Below, one piece after another: positions 15,643 through 24,182 of a stretch of 64,000 nucleotides of DNA. Numbering within the stretch: position 1 is the stretch's first letter; each line of letters starts with the position of its first letter. Source of the stretch: Paenibacillus sp. 1001270B_150601_E10 (GTDB lineage Bacteria > Bacillota > Bacilli > Paenibacillales > Paenibacillaceae); contig NZ_JADMOL010000019.1 of assembly GCF_015558675.1 (NCBI RefSeq), positions 1 to 64,000 on the forward strand, read 5' to 3'. Below the pieces are notes generated by a model. The model saw only the letters and a list, made by a program, of their open reading frames with translations. It was not told where the DNA came from and made no database searches. The translations under genes and the position numbers were made by a program.

Positions 15643-16804
15643 TGAGGATGTAATCAGAGAAGGCATTAAGCGCACGATTCAGCGTACGTTTCCGAGTATG
15701 CAGGTGTCGCTTGCCAATGGTCCGGAGGAAGCGGCTCGGATGCTGCGCAGCCGCCCGATGGATATTGTGCTGACGGATGTTCTCATGCCTGGGATGACGG
15801 GCCTGGAGCTGATGCAGCTGTCAAGACATCGCCATCCTCAGGTGAAGTGGGTCGTAATCTCGGCATATTCGGAATTTACCTATGCGCAGGAAGCGGTTCG
15901 ACTTGGAGCCAAAGACTATATGCTGAAGCCGATTGGCAAAGAACGGCTGATTCAGACGATGGAGAAGCTGATTGCGGAGATTGAGCATGAGAATGAGCAG
16001 GCGAAGGAGAGAAATCAGTTCAAGCAGCAGCTGAAATATGTTCGGGAAGCCGTCTTCCAGCGGCTTGCCTCAGGACTGGATCTAGGACGGATGGATCTCA
16101 CAGCCTGGATGAAGCACCACCCTACCTTCCGACTTATTATGGTGAAGATGGACAGTAATCGCAGTGTTCAGCTGGAGCATTTTATGATCGAGAATGTGCT
16201 TGGCGAATGCATTGAGCGGGAAGGAAAGGGATTCACGACAAGCTTGGATGAAAAAAGTCTAGTTGGTCTTATAACGCTGCGAGAAGATCGTATGATTCGA
16301 GCAATGGTGGAGTTACTTCGCATCGAGCTGAACAAGGTGCTTAAGGTTCCGTTTCAGGTAATGGTCAGTGAAGTCATGCAGAGCTTTCACGAGGTGCCAA
16401 GAGAGGTAGCCCGCATGCGCCAGGAGGCATTAATTCATATTCATGATCAGGAGACGGGCGGACAGTCTATCATTGAGGTTGCTGTTCAATATATGAAAGC
16501 GAACTATCATACGGATTTATCCTTGGAAAAAGCAGCAGCTATTGTATACTTAAATCCTGCTTATTTTAGCCAGCTGTTTAAGCAGAAGGTCGGCTATGGC
16601 TTCAAGGAGTATATGATCCAGCTTCGAATGGAGCAGGCAAAGCTGCTGCTCTTGAACACTCCGCTTAAGCTTGCAGACATCGCTGAGCGGATCGGCTACC
16701 AGGATGTAAAGCATTTTACGCAAGTGTTCCGCAAGAAGCATCAGGCGACGCCGACGGAATATCGCGCGGCCCATCTAGCTCAGCAAAGCTTGAGTCATGA
16801 ATAA
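15620..16804 (+). CDS. YesN-type response regulator with AraC DNA-binding domain
   Basis: 394 residues. Receiver domain at 1-120 with D53 (LTDVLMPGM) as phosphoacceptor, D7/D8 acidic pocket and the lysine in DYMLKPIG. The C-terminus is a two-HTH AraC domain: LSLEKAAAIVYLNPAYFSQL, then KLADIAERIGYQDVKHFTQV and FRKKHQATPTEYR. Partner of the kinase upstream; expected to activate the sugar transporter operon in the same direction. GGGAGAAG precedes the ATG. Confidence 0.92.
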   Translation: MNLLIVDDEDVIREGIKRTIQRTFPSMQVSLANGPEEAARMLRSRPMDIVLTDVLMPGMTGLELMQLSRHRHPQVKWVVISAYSEFTYAQEAVRLGAKDYMLKPIGKERLIQTMEKLIAEIEHENEQAKERNQFKQQLKYVREAVFQRLASGLDLGRMDLTAWMKHHPTFRLIMVKMDSNRSVQLEHFMIENVLGECIEREGKGFTTSLDEKSLVGLITLREDRMIRAMVELLRIELNKVLKVPFQVMVSEVMQSFHEVPREVARMRQEALIHIHDQETGGQSIIEVAVQYMKANYHTDLSLEKAAAIVYLNPAYFSQLFKQKVGYGFKEYMIQLRMEQAKLLLLNTPLKLADIAERIGYQDVKHFTQVFRKKHQATPTEYRAAHLAQQSLSHE

Positions 16805-16817
16805 GAGGAGGAAGAGG

Positions 16818-17333
16818 ATGAGATTGTTTCATTTTAGTGAAGAAAGCGATATTGCCATTTTTGAGCCGCGGGTGAAGGAGAACCGGAAGGACATGCCTCC
16901 GGTTGTATGGGCGATAGATGAAGAGCATGCATTTACCTTTTACTTTCCAAGGGATTGTCCGCGCATCGTCTATACCAGGCATGACGGAATAATAGATGAA
17001 GACGAGGCGCGCTTTTTCGGACAGACCTCTGCAAGCATCGTCGTAACAGTAGAAACAGGCTGGTACCAGCGCATCATGAGCACACCGCTGTATATGTACG
17101 AATTGCCAGCGGATACATTTTCGCTGTTTGATGCTTATGCCGGCTATTATATATCAGAGCATACCGTAGCACCTATCGGAAAGACGATGCTCACGAATGC
17201 CTTAGAACAGCTTATGGGCATGAATATTGAAGTTCGCTTTACGCCGAATTTGTATCCCTTAAAAGAGGCAATCCTGAATTCTTCGATCAAGGATTTCGGG
17301 ATGCATCGCTTTGCAAATGCCGTGGCCTTGTAA
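16818..17333 (+). CDS. DUF6886-like protein
   Basis: 171 residues with no signal or membrane segment. MRLFHFSEESDIAIFEPRV, PPVVWAIDEEHAFTFYFPRD and CPRIVY match a conserved small-protein family in bacilli (DUF6886, from memory). The function is unknown. The His, Glu and Arg residues in these blocks resemble an ADP-ribosyl or RES-like binding site, but that is speculation. The ATG at 16818 follows AGAGGAGGAAGAGG; a frame starting at 16797 overlaps the regulator gene and is less likely. Confidence 0.6.
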   Translation: MRLFHFSEESDIAIFEPRVKENRKDMPPVVWAIDEEHAFTFYFPRDCPRIVYTRHDGIIDEDEARFFGQTSASIVVTVETGWYQRIMSTPLYMYELPADTFSLFDAYAGYYISEHTVAPIGKTMLTNALEQLMGMNIEVRFTPNLYPLKEAILNSSIKDFGMHRFANAVAL

Positions 17334-17364
17334 GTGAAGGTTTTATGAAATGGGGGAATGAGGA

Positions 17365-17952
17365 ATGATCACGAACATTTACATGGTGAGGCATGCAGAA
17401 TCGCCATTCGTGTTTGGCGAAGAACAGACTAGAGGATTGTCCGAAGAGGGCTTTATGATGGCTAAACATGCAGCAGAACTGCTCAAGGATGTAGAGTTGG
17501 CTGCTGTTATATCCAGCAATTATGCGAGAGCTATCCAGACGGTACAAGCTCTCGCTGATCAGAGGGGGTTGTCTGTCCTTGAGCTCGAATCGCTTAGAGA
17601 GCGACCGATCAAGGGGCTCGATTACAAAGCGCCTTGGGAGGAGCTTCTCGTCGCTATTGAGCGCTCCTTCACGGATTGGGACTACGCGCTAGACGGCGGG
17701 GAAACGACTAGAGCCGTGCAGCAGCGAGCGATCCCGGTGATCGAACAGATCTTAGAGCAGTATAAAGGGAAAAATGTTGCGCTAGGTACACATGGCAATA
17801 TCATGACAATCATCATGAGCTATTATGATCAGCAATACGACTACGATTTCTGGATGAGCACGTCGAAGCCGGATATCTACCGATTAGCCTTCGAACAGGG
17901 CAAGCTGCTCCACGTCGAGAGACTATGGGAATCACCAGTCGCGTTGCCTTAA
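17365..17952 (+). CDS. Histidine phosphatase family protein
   Basis: 195 residues. IYMVRHAESPFVFG carries the RHA phosphohistidine motif, SSNYARAIQTVQALADQRG the second arginine, and LGTHGNIMTIIMSYYD the second histidine. DYALDGGETTRAV and KPDIYRLAF parallel blocks in the protein at 6520, so the two are paralogues. Substrate unknown. A weak GGGGGAATGAGGA precedes the ATG. A strong terminator follows. Confidence 0.87.
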   Translation: MITNIYMVRHAESPFVFGEEQTRGLSEEGFMMAKHAAELLKDVELAAVISSNYARAIQTVQALADQRGLSVLELESLRERPIKGLDYKAPWEELLVAIERSFTDWDYALDGGETTRAVQQRAIPVIEQILEQYKGKNVALGTHGNIMTIIMSYYDQQYDYDFWMSTSKPDIYRLAFEQGKLLHVERLWESPVALP

Positions 17953-17984
17953 GATGATAGGCTGCATCATTTTATGGCGAACAA

Positions 17985-18020
17985 GCCTGCTCAGAGATAA
18001 GCAGGCCTGTTTTGTTTTTG
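17985..18020. terminator. Terminator between convergent genes
   Basis: GCCTGCT pairs with AGCAGGC across an 8-base loop, followed by CTGTTTTGTTTTT. It ends the plus-strand phosphatase gene and lies just after the end of the minus-strand regulator gene. Confidence 0.75.
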
Positions 18021-18027
18021 ATAGCTA

Positions 18028-19173
18028 TTATTTTGTCGACATGCTCTTTGCCCAATTTTCATACCATTCCATTACATCCTCGCTAGGCAGGGCGTCGTAT
18101 TCTTTTTGGCACATGTTCTTAAGGAGCTGAAATTGCTTTCTTACCTCGGCCGGCTGCTGAAGGCTCGCATGAATGTTCATCAGCATAAAGTATCCTTCCT
18201 CTCGCAAGGGGAACTTCTCGATAATCTTGCGGTAGAGGAGGATGGCCTCGGTATATTGGAATTGTGACAGATAGTAACGCGCAATAGCGTCGACATGCTT
18301 AAGCCATATCATGCGGATACGATCTCGTTCATATTCTGACCAGAAGAAGCGGTGTTCCTCAAATAAATCTCCTGTGTAAGCTTCCATAAGGGTCAAATGG
18401 AGCTTCAACGTATCTAAAGCGATAGGCGGAGCTTCTTTTACCGAACGCTCCCACTCCTCCACATCCAGCTTTAACGAGCCCCATACGATTCGATACCCCT
18501 CGTCTTTATATTTAATTTCAAGGTCAAGACCCGCCATCTTGATCATTTTACGAATCTGATAGATGGCCGTATGCAGCTGAGCCGTTGCGCGCTGATTATC
18601 CACATGAGGCCAGAGCAAGTCCATGAGTGTTTGCTTGTGGACCGTTTTCTCGCGATAGTAGATTAGGTATGCGAGCAGTTCCTGTGCTTTTAACGTCTTC
18701 CAAGGGAAGTGTTGAATGTTACCGTGAGCGTCGCTATAATGCAAGCTTTGCAGGCAGCACAGTGTGGAGGTAGAGGCTTCCGCCTTCGCCTGCAGGAACA
18801 AGAAGCGATGGATTCGCTGCAAGGTTGAATGCAACCGTTGAGGATGGACGGGCTTCAGCAAATAATCAAGCGCATTCAGCTCGAACGCCTTCACTGCATA
18901 TTCCTGATAAGCGGTTAGAAACACAATATGGATATGCGGCTGCAGCTGAAGCAGGCGTTCAGCAAGCACAAATCCGTTCATTTCCGGCATCTCGATATCT
19001 AAAAAAGCAACATGAAAAGAAGCATGTTTCGCAATGTCGATCGCTGCCAGTGGGTGATCGCAGCTTTCAATATGATCAAAAAATAAGTCAGGATACGATT
19101 GTTTTCGTAATAAACGCTCCATTTTATCCAATGCAAGTCGTTCATCATCTACAAGCATGGCATTTAGCCGCAT
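18028..19173 (-). CDS. Response regulator with winged-helix and BTAD (SARP-like) domains
   Basis: 381 residues. Receiver domain with D59 (AFLDIEMPEMNGF), D9/D10 pocket and DYLLKPVHP. A trans_reg_C-like winged helix spans about 150-245 (QELLAYLIYYREKTVHKQTL and TAIYQIRKMIK), and a helical bacterial transcriptional activation domain (BTAD) fills about 245-375 with TPR-like helices. No kinase gene is adjacent. It is divergent from the large LPXTG gene and shares its 320-base promoter region, so that gene is the natural candidate target; that is inference. Confidence 0.87.
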   Translation of the reverse strand: MRLNAMLVDDERLALDKMERLLRKQSYPDLFFDHIESCDHPLAAIDIAKHASFHVAFLDIEMPEMNGFVLAERLLQLQPHIHIVFLTAYQEYAVKAFELNALDYLLKPVHPQRLHSTLQRIHRFLFLQAKAEASTSTLCCLQSLHYSDAHGNIQHFPWKTLKAQELLAYLIYYREKTVHKQTLMDLLWPHVDNQRATAQLHTAIYQIRKMIKMAGLDLEIKYKDEGYRIVWGSLKLDVEEWERSVKEAPPIALDTLKLHLTLMEAYTGDLFEEHRFFWSEYERDRIRMIWLKHVDAIARYYLSQFQYTEAILLYRKIIEKFPLREEGYFMLMNIHASLQQPAEVRKQFQLLKNMCQKEYDALPSEDVMEWYENWAKSMSTK

Positions 19174-19493
19174 CTTCCGATGCCCCTCCTTTTTACCAAG
19201 CTTTATATAGATCGAATATAAGCATAGAACATTATTTAGAAAGCATAACGAGTATTTTACTCGTTTTCCATTATTTTACCTCATAATCAACATACATAAC
19301 AAACCTTCATATCAACAATAAACCATAACGGTCTGAACATATTCTCAAAACAGCATCCCAGTTTTCCTTTTTACGCTATCACCATTTCAGAATTTATTTA
19401 GAAGCATGGATTAGTATGGTGAGGACGTTGTCGGATTGGGCGATATTCCCAGGTGATGACGGATAACGATAATAGGAAAGGAGAACGGAGTTA
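19174..19493. promoter_or_regulatory. Divergent regulatory region of the surface-protein locus
   Basis: A 320-base AT-rich gap between two divergent genes. It holds a perfect 8-bp inverted repeat AACGAGTA-TTT-TACTCGTT at about 19247-19265, and a direct repeat ATTTAGAA(A)GCAT at about 19234 and again at 19396. Both could be regulator sites. The start region of the LPXTG gene has AAGGAGAACGGAG before its TTG. No riboswitch was recognised here. Confidence 0.45.
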
Positions 19494-22400
19494 TTGAGAA
19501 GTGTGTTAAAAAGGGCGCAAATATCGATTTGGGCGCTGCTGCTCGTTCTGAATACTATACTCGTGCCTGCTACCGCACAAGCGGAAGCTTCGAACGAGGA
19601 TGCTCGTGGAATTCAACTTCGATTAAGCAGCAGTGCTGATACCGTACTTACAGGCCAAACGTTAGTTTATACGATCGATTACAGTCTATCCAGCACAACA
19701 GAGAATTTTACTGGCGCAACGATTGAACTGCCTTTGCCAAAGGGCGTTGTGTTTGAACAGGCCAAAAATTCAGAGCATGTTGTGAGCAAGCATGAACAGG
19801 TAGGCGATATCGACGTCGTTACCTTTACGTTCAAGGATCCAACTGAGTCTGGTGTAACAGGCAGACTGCAGGTAACTGCTCATTATTTGAACGATATAAC
19901 GCCTGATGGAACCAAAGGATCGACAGCTGCAATCTTCAAGCAGGAGAATGGCAGTCTGAAGGTCGAGTCCAACACCGTGACGGTGACAGGCAACGCGTCA
20001 GCTGAGTGGAAGTTGGAAAAAAGCAGAGTTGTTCCTGTAGAGGGTGTGAAGCCGCAGCCAGGCACCAATGTGGTTTACAAGATTACACTGCAAGATGCGA
20101 AGAATCCTGCTGACAACTACGGGAATCTCCATATTGATCAGGTTGTAATCACGGATATTCTGCCGGCAGAAGCTGTATTTAAGGAGGCGGTTCCAGCTCC
20201 TAGCTCGATATCCGGTCAGACGTTGACCTGGAATATTGATGCGAAAGACTTGAATAAAGACAAAATATCAGAACGTTCGAAGAGCATCCTGGTTACGGTA
20301 ACGTACCCAAAGGAAAATGTCGTTCTAGCAAATGGGAAAACGAAAGAGGTTATTAACAAAGCAGAAGCTTCTTATCAACCGCTAGGCTCGGAAGAGACAG
20401 TTTCTTTAGAAGATGATACAAAGCACGCCTTTATCGAAGAGCCGTCCGGTGGCATCTGGATGTATAAGCAGATGTGGAACGGCGAGGAGAAGGAACTGTC
20501 ACAAGGACAGGAAGCATCCTTCTATATTGGCGGATTGAGCAATGCGGCAAATGTCCAACTGGATGATGTCGTGGTGACGGATATGACGCCGAAGGGCTTG
20601 ACCTTGCGATCCATCAAGATTCCTTCCTTCTCGGGAACGGATATCCAAAGCTACAACCTGGAGTACACCTCCACGGATACTCCTAATGGAGATGCGGATT
20701 GGAAGCTGTGGAAGACCCTTCCATTCTCCACAGGTACTCAAGTTCAAGCTGCTGAGATCTCGGAACCGATTAAAGGCGTTCGTCTTGTTTTAGGGGACGT
20801 ACCCGTCGATTTCAGTCAGCACGCTGCTTTGGAGCTGCGTTATCGTTTGGATTCCTATGAAGCAGTGAAAGACGATGACTATGTCTATGGAAAGTTTCCA
20901 AAATTGGAAGAGAAGTATCCGGATGAAAAGTTTGAAAGTCTAGACGAGCGCAATGGGTTGCCAACCAATGAAGAGGTTATCACCATTGCTAAGCCATGGA
21001 AGCAAACGATCAATTATGCGGCTTTACATTATGAACTCGCAGGGAATAAGCATGATCGTTTGACTGGCGTCAAGGTGCTTGTTGTTCAAGATCGTCCATT
21101 GCTTGAAGTGGATAAGCGGGTTGTATCGGGCAGTACAACTTCACCAGGCGGTACGGTTACGTACAAGCTTGATGTTAGCAATTCAGGTTTGACCAATGTC
21201 CCATTCCAGAATCCAATCGTTACCGATTGGCTGCCGAAGGATTTGGAATTTGCGCCTGAAAGTGTGACAGTTCGTCTCTCAAATGGCGAAAAAGCGCCAG
21301 CTCCTGTTTTTACAAAGGAGGATACAGAGGGAAAAACGCAGCTCATCTGGTCATGGGGGACAGATAGCAGCAATCAACTGACGTTGCAGCCAAAAGAGAC
21401 GCTTTCCATTACCTTTGAAGCAAAGGTGCTTCCAAATGCAAAGACAGGAAAGATTACGAATGAGGTTGAAGTAACGTCTAAGGATCACCAATACTTAAAT
21501 GGTCTTACGAACTTTAAAAACCAACGCTACAAAGAAGGCAAGTGGTATGTGTACAACAATGCCGACATTTATGTCAATGGCATGGATAGTCTTGTATCGG
21601 AAAAATGGGTTCAAGGTGATCTAGATAACGGGCAATGGTCGAGGTATCCAGATACCGGCAATGTAACGCCGGGAGGAGAGATCCAATACAAGCTTGCGGT
21701 TACAAACAAGGGCTCTATCGGCATGAAGGATATCGTGATTGTCGATGTACTTCCGAGGGGTGGTGATAAGGGGGTTATCGATCCTTCGCCAAGAGGAAGC
21801 AAGTGGAGTCCGATTCTAACCGCACCAATAACAACTCCTAGCGGAGTGAGCGTGTCCTATAGCACAGATGAGCATGTCACCATGACAGAGGGGAACTGGA
21901 CGAGCGAGCCTCCGCAGGATATTACACGAGTGCGTGCTTTGAAGTTCGCGTTTACAAGTGATGTCGTCTTATCGCCTGGTCAATCGAAGGAACTGATCTG
22001 GACGATGCGGGCTCCTGTGGGAACACCGACTGGAGACGATCAGATTGCGTGGAATTCCTTCGGCTATACCGCGACCTCTGTGATCAGCAACGTTCCGATG
22101 CTTCCTGCTGAGCCGCTTAAGGTGGGGATCAAGGTCAAAGAGAATCCAAAGGCTGAGCTTGGGGATTATGTCTGGTTTGATCAAAACCGCAATGGCATTC
22201 AGGACGAAGACGTGGAGCACGGGATCAATGGTGTTCGAGTCGATTTGTACCGCGCGAGCGATAGCAAGCTGCTGCAAAGCACGGTAACTGGGGACAGCCA
22301 CGACGGCAAGCCTGGCTACTATTTATTTAGCGGCTTGGATGCGGATGAATATTACGTTCGATTCCACCTGCCAGGTGAGTATGATGGCTTTACTCCGCAG

Positions 22401-23864
22401 AATGTCATTACGGATCCTGCAAAAAACTCAAAGCCTAATGCGGAAGGACGGACAGGTGTCATCGCTCTTCGTGAAGGGGAGAAGCATCATGATGTCGATG
22501 CAGGGGTAATCAAGCAGGATACTCCGCCTATATTAGGCAAAGGGGCTATCGGCAAATATGTATGGCTGGATACGAACGGAGACGGCATTCAAGATGGCCA
22601 TGAAGCGGGGCTGAATGGCGTCGTTGTGGAGCTTTATAACCAGCATAATGAAAAGCTGGCAACCACCGTTACGCATTCGGTATACTACAGCTCGGTTACC
22701 AATTCCGTATATGATCCTACCGTCACAGGTTCGGTCTATGACCCAACTGTAACGGATTATGTATACAAACCAGGCTACTACGTATTCGAGCAGTTGGACA
22801 CTGGTACTTATAAAGTTCGTTTTATCGCCCCTGAGGGGTACACATTCACAAAAGCTTATCAAGGAGGGAACCTGGTCCTTGACTCCAATGCGGATGCGAA
22901 TGGATGGTCAGAATCTATTGCACTTACCTCTGAAGCGCTTCGTAATCTAACACTTGATACTGGGTTCATTGTGCGCATGGGCCCAGGGCCTGATCCTGAG
23001 CCGGTTAAGGGCTCAATAGGCAAGTTTGTATGGATCGATAAGAACGGCAATGGTGTTCAAGACGATGGGGAAGAAGGATTGAATGGTATTACGGTAGAGC
23101 TGTATGATGCTTATGGTAATCTGTTGAAATCCACGTTGACCAAGCCGATGTACTATCATACGGCGACCAATAAGGTCTATGACCATCAAGTAGAGGGAAC
23201 CGAGTATCGCTCCGGGTATTACCTATTTGATCAATTGGACAGCAATCATTATCGTATCAAGTTCGTGTTGTCCAATGAACAGAAGCAAAAGTATGACTTC
23301 ACGAAGCGAAATCAAGGCGTAGATCGAGTTCTAGATTCCGATGCGGATCTAGATGGCTGGTCCGCTGCAATTGCACTTGCTGAAGGTCAGCATCTGCTTA
23401 TGATCGATGCTGGTGTGGTGGAGAAAGCATCTCCGCCAGGACCAGGTCCAGGACCGAATCCAGGTACTGAAGGTCCGGGGCCAGGTGGACCGGGAGGTCC
23501 TGTTGATCCAGGCAAGCCGACAGAACCGGATGAACCAACGGATCCAGACGGTGGTACCAATCCGGAACAGCCAGGTCAGCCTACTGACCCGGACGACGAT
23601 GAGCAACAGCCTGGGGATGATACTGCTCCAGATCAAGATCAAGGCTCGGATGGCGGCAATCCAGATGACGAAGCTGTAGATGGCGACGCCAATGTAGGCG
23701 GGGAGACAGATGAAGAACAGCCTTCTGCTCAACCGGACGGCATGCTTCCGCAAACGGGGGAAAAACCATCAATCGCACCGATCGTAGGATTCTTCTTTAT
23801 GGCGGCTGCACTTGTCCTATGGATTATTCGCAGAAGAGTGTTGTCAGGATCTAAAGAGATGTAA
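19494..23864 (+). CDS. Large LPXTG surface protein with DUF11 and SdrD_B-like repeats
   Basis: 1456 residues. A signal peptide (about 1-33, ending AQAE) leads into several DUF11-like modules with sequences such as VITDILPAEAVF, VVTDMTPKGLTL, IVTDWLPKDLEF and VIVDVLPRG. Three SdrD_B/Cna_B-like modules follow at about 888, 1017 and 1172, marked LGDYVWFDQNRNGIQDE, IGKYVWLDTNGDGIQD and IGKFVWIDKNGNGVQD (calcium-binding type). A Pro/Gly/Asp-rich wall-spanning stretch precedes the sorting signal LPQTG (1418-1422), a hydrophobic helix and RRR. Start is TTG after AAGGAGAACGGAG. Expected to be wall-anchored by sortase; a class D sortase lies 1.5 kb downstream. A role in adhesion is inferred from architecture. 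Confidence 0.9.
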   Translation: MRSVLKRAQISIWALLLVLNTILVPATAQAEASNEDARGIQLRLSSSADTVLTGQTLVYTIDYSLSSTTENFTGATIELPLPKGVVFEQAKNSEHVVSKHEQVGDIDVVTFTFKDPTESGVTGRLQVTAHYLNDITPDGTKGSTAAIFKQENGSLKVESNTVTVTGNASAEWKLEKSRVVPVEGVKPQPGTNVVYKITLQDAKNPADNYGNLHIDQVVITDILPAEAVFKEAVPAPSSISGQTLTWNIDAKDLNKDKISERSKSILVTVTYPKENVVLANGKTKEVINKAEASYQPLGSEETVSLEDDTKHAFIEEPSGGIWMYKQMWNGEEKELSQGQEASFYIGGLSNAANVQLDDVVVTDMTPKGLTLRSIKIPSFSGTDIQSYNLEYTSTDTPNGDADWKLWKTLPFSTGTQVQAAEISEPIKGVRLVLGDVPVDFSQHAALELRYRLDSYEAVKDDDYVYGKFPKLEEKYPDEKFESLDERNGLPTNEEVITIAKPWKQTINYAALHYELAGNKHDRLTGVKVLVVQDRPLLEVDKRVVSGSTTSPGGTVTYKLDVSNSGLTNVPFQNPIVTDWLPKDLEFAPESVTVRLSNGEKAPAPVFTKEDTEGKTQLIWSWGTDSSNQLTLQPKETLSITFEAKVLPNAKTGKITNEVEVTSKDHQYLNGLTNFKNQRYKEGKWYVYNNADIYVNGMDSLVSEKWVQGDLDNGQWSRYPDTGNVTPGGEIQYKLAVTNKGSIGMKDIVIVDVLPRGGDKGVIDPSPRGSKWSPILTAPITTPSGVSVSYSTDEHVTMTEGNWTSEPPQDITRVRALKFAFTSDVVLSPGQSKELIWTMRAPVGTPTGDDQIAWNSFGYTATSVISNVPMLPAEPLKVGIKVKENPKAELGDYVWFDQNRNGIQDEDVEHGINGVRVDLYRASDSKLLQSTVTGDSHDGKPGYYLFSGLDADEYYVRFHLPGEYDGFTPQNVITDPAKNSKPNAEGRTGVIALREGEKHHDVDAGVIKQDTPPILGKGAIGKYVWLDTNGDGIQDGHEAGLNGVVVELYNQHNEKLATTVTHSVYYSSVTNSVYDPTVTGSVYDPTVTDYVYKPGYYVFEQLDTGTYKVRFIAPEGYTFTKAYQGGNLVLDSNADANGWSESIALTSEALRNLTLDTGFIVRMGPGPDPEPVKGSIGKFVWIDKNGNGVQDDGEEGLNGITVELYDAYGNLLKSTLTKPMYYHTATNKVYDHQVEGTEYRSGYYLFDQLDSNHYRIKFVLSNEQKQKYDFTKRNQGVDRVLDSDADLDGWSAAIALAEGQHLLMIDAGVVEKASPPGPGPGPNPGTEGPGPGGPGGPVDPGKPTEPDEPTDPDGGTNPEQPGQPTDPDDDEQQPGDDTAPDQDQGSDGGNPDDEAVDGDANVGGETDEEQPSAQPDGMLPQTGEKPSIAPIVGFFFMAAALVLWIIRRRVLSGSKEM
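22672..22771 (+). repeat. Imperfect tandem repeats coding Tyr/Val/Thr-rich insertion
   Basis: Within the second SdrD_B module, a stretch codes HSVYYSSVTNSVYDPTVT, GSVYDPTVTD and YVYKPG: about four copies of a roughly ten-residue unit. The first module has only a short loop at this place, and the third has a similar but diverged YYHTATNKVYDHQVEGTEY. The repeat grew inside a loop of the fold. Confidence 0.7.
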
Positions 23865-23874
23865 AAAAAGTGTT

Positions 23875-23925
23875 CGGCAATCGTTCAAGGCTATGTTTCT
23901 TGACGATTGCCGCTACTTTATATGT
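23875..23925 (+). terminator. Terminator after the LPXTG gene
   Basis: CGGCAATCGTTCAAG pairs with CTTGACGATTGCCG (one bulge), a 14-bp stem with a 9-base loop. The following bases, CTACTTTATATG, are a weak U tract, so termination may be incomplete. Confidence 0.6.
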
Positions 23926-23970
23926 ACAACCTTATGATTATCATGATACTATGAATTAAAGCACTTCATA

Positions 23971-24064
23971 GATTTGGATAATGGCAAACCCTAGCGAAAG
24001 CAGGGGACGCAAAGCCACGGGTCTAATGCATGACAGTATGCGATGACAGCCGGGTTGCCCTAAT
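23971..24064 (+). promoter_or_regulatory. c-di-GMP-I (GEMM-I) riboswitch aptamer
   Basis: The run carries the GEMM-I hallmarks in order: GGATAATGGCAAACCC, a stem capped by a GAAA tetraloop (CTAGCGAAAGCAGG), the invariant GGGGACGCAAAGCC (24003-24016), GGGTCTAATG, and a closing GCCGGGTTGCCC. GGCAAACCC (23983) pairs with GGGTTGCC (24052) with one bulged A to close the aptamer. It lies 120 bases before the CAP-domain gene and is followed by a strong terminator, so it should act on transcription. Ligand identity follows from the family. Confidence 0.93.
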
Positions 24065-24086
24065 TGCGACTATTTTCGCTTTTATT

Positions 24087-24115
24087 AGCGCTGCCATTAG
24101 GGTGGCGCTTTTTTT
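24087..24115 (+). terminator. Riboswitch expression-platform terminator
   Basis: AGCGCTGCC pairs with GGTGGCGCT around an ATTAG loop, followed by seven Ts. The right arm region (ATTAGGGTGGC, 24096-24106) is also complementary to GTTGCCCTAAT (24054-24064) at the aptamer end. If that pairing forms, the terminator cannot. Ligand-bound aptamer would hold 24052-24059 and let the terminator fold, predicting an OFF switch. Confidence 0.8.
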
Positions 24116-24182
24116 CATCATTGGGCTCCCTGATGTTCATCTCATCTAGGCGTACACCGTTATAGAATGGGAGATGGAGATT

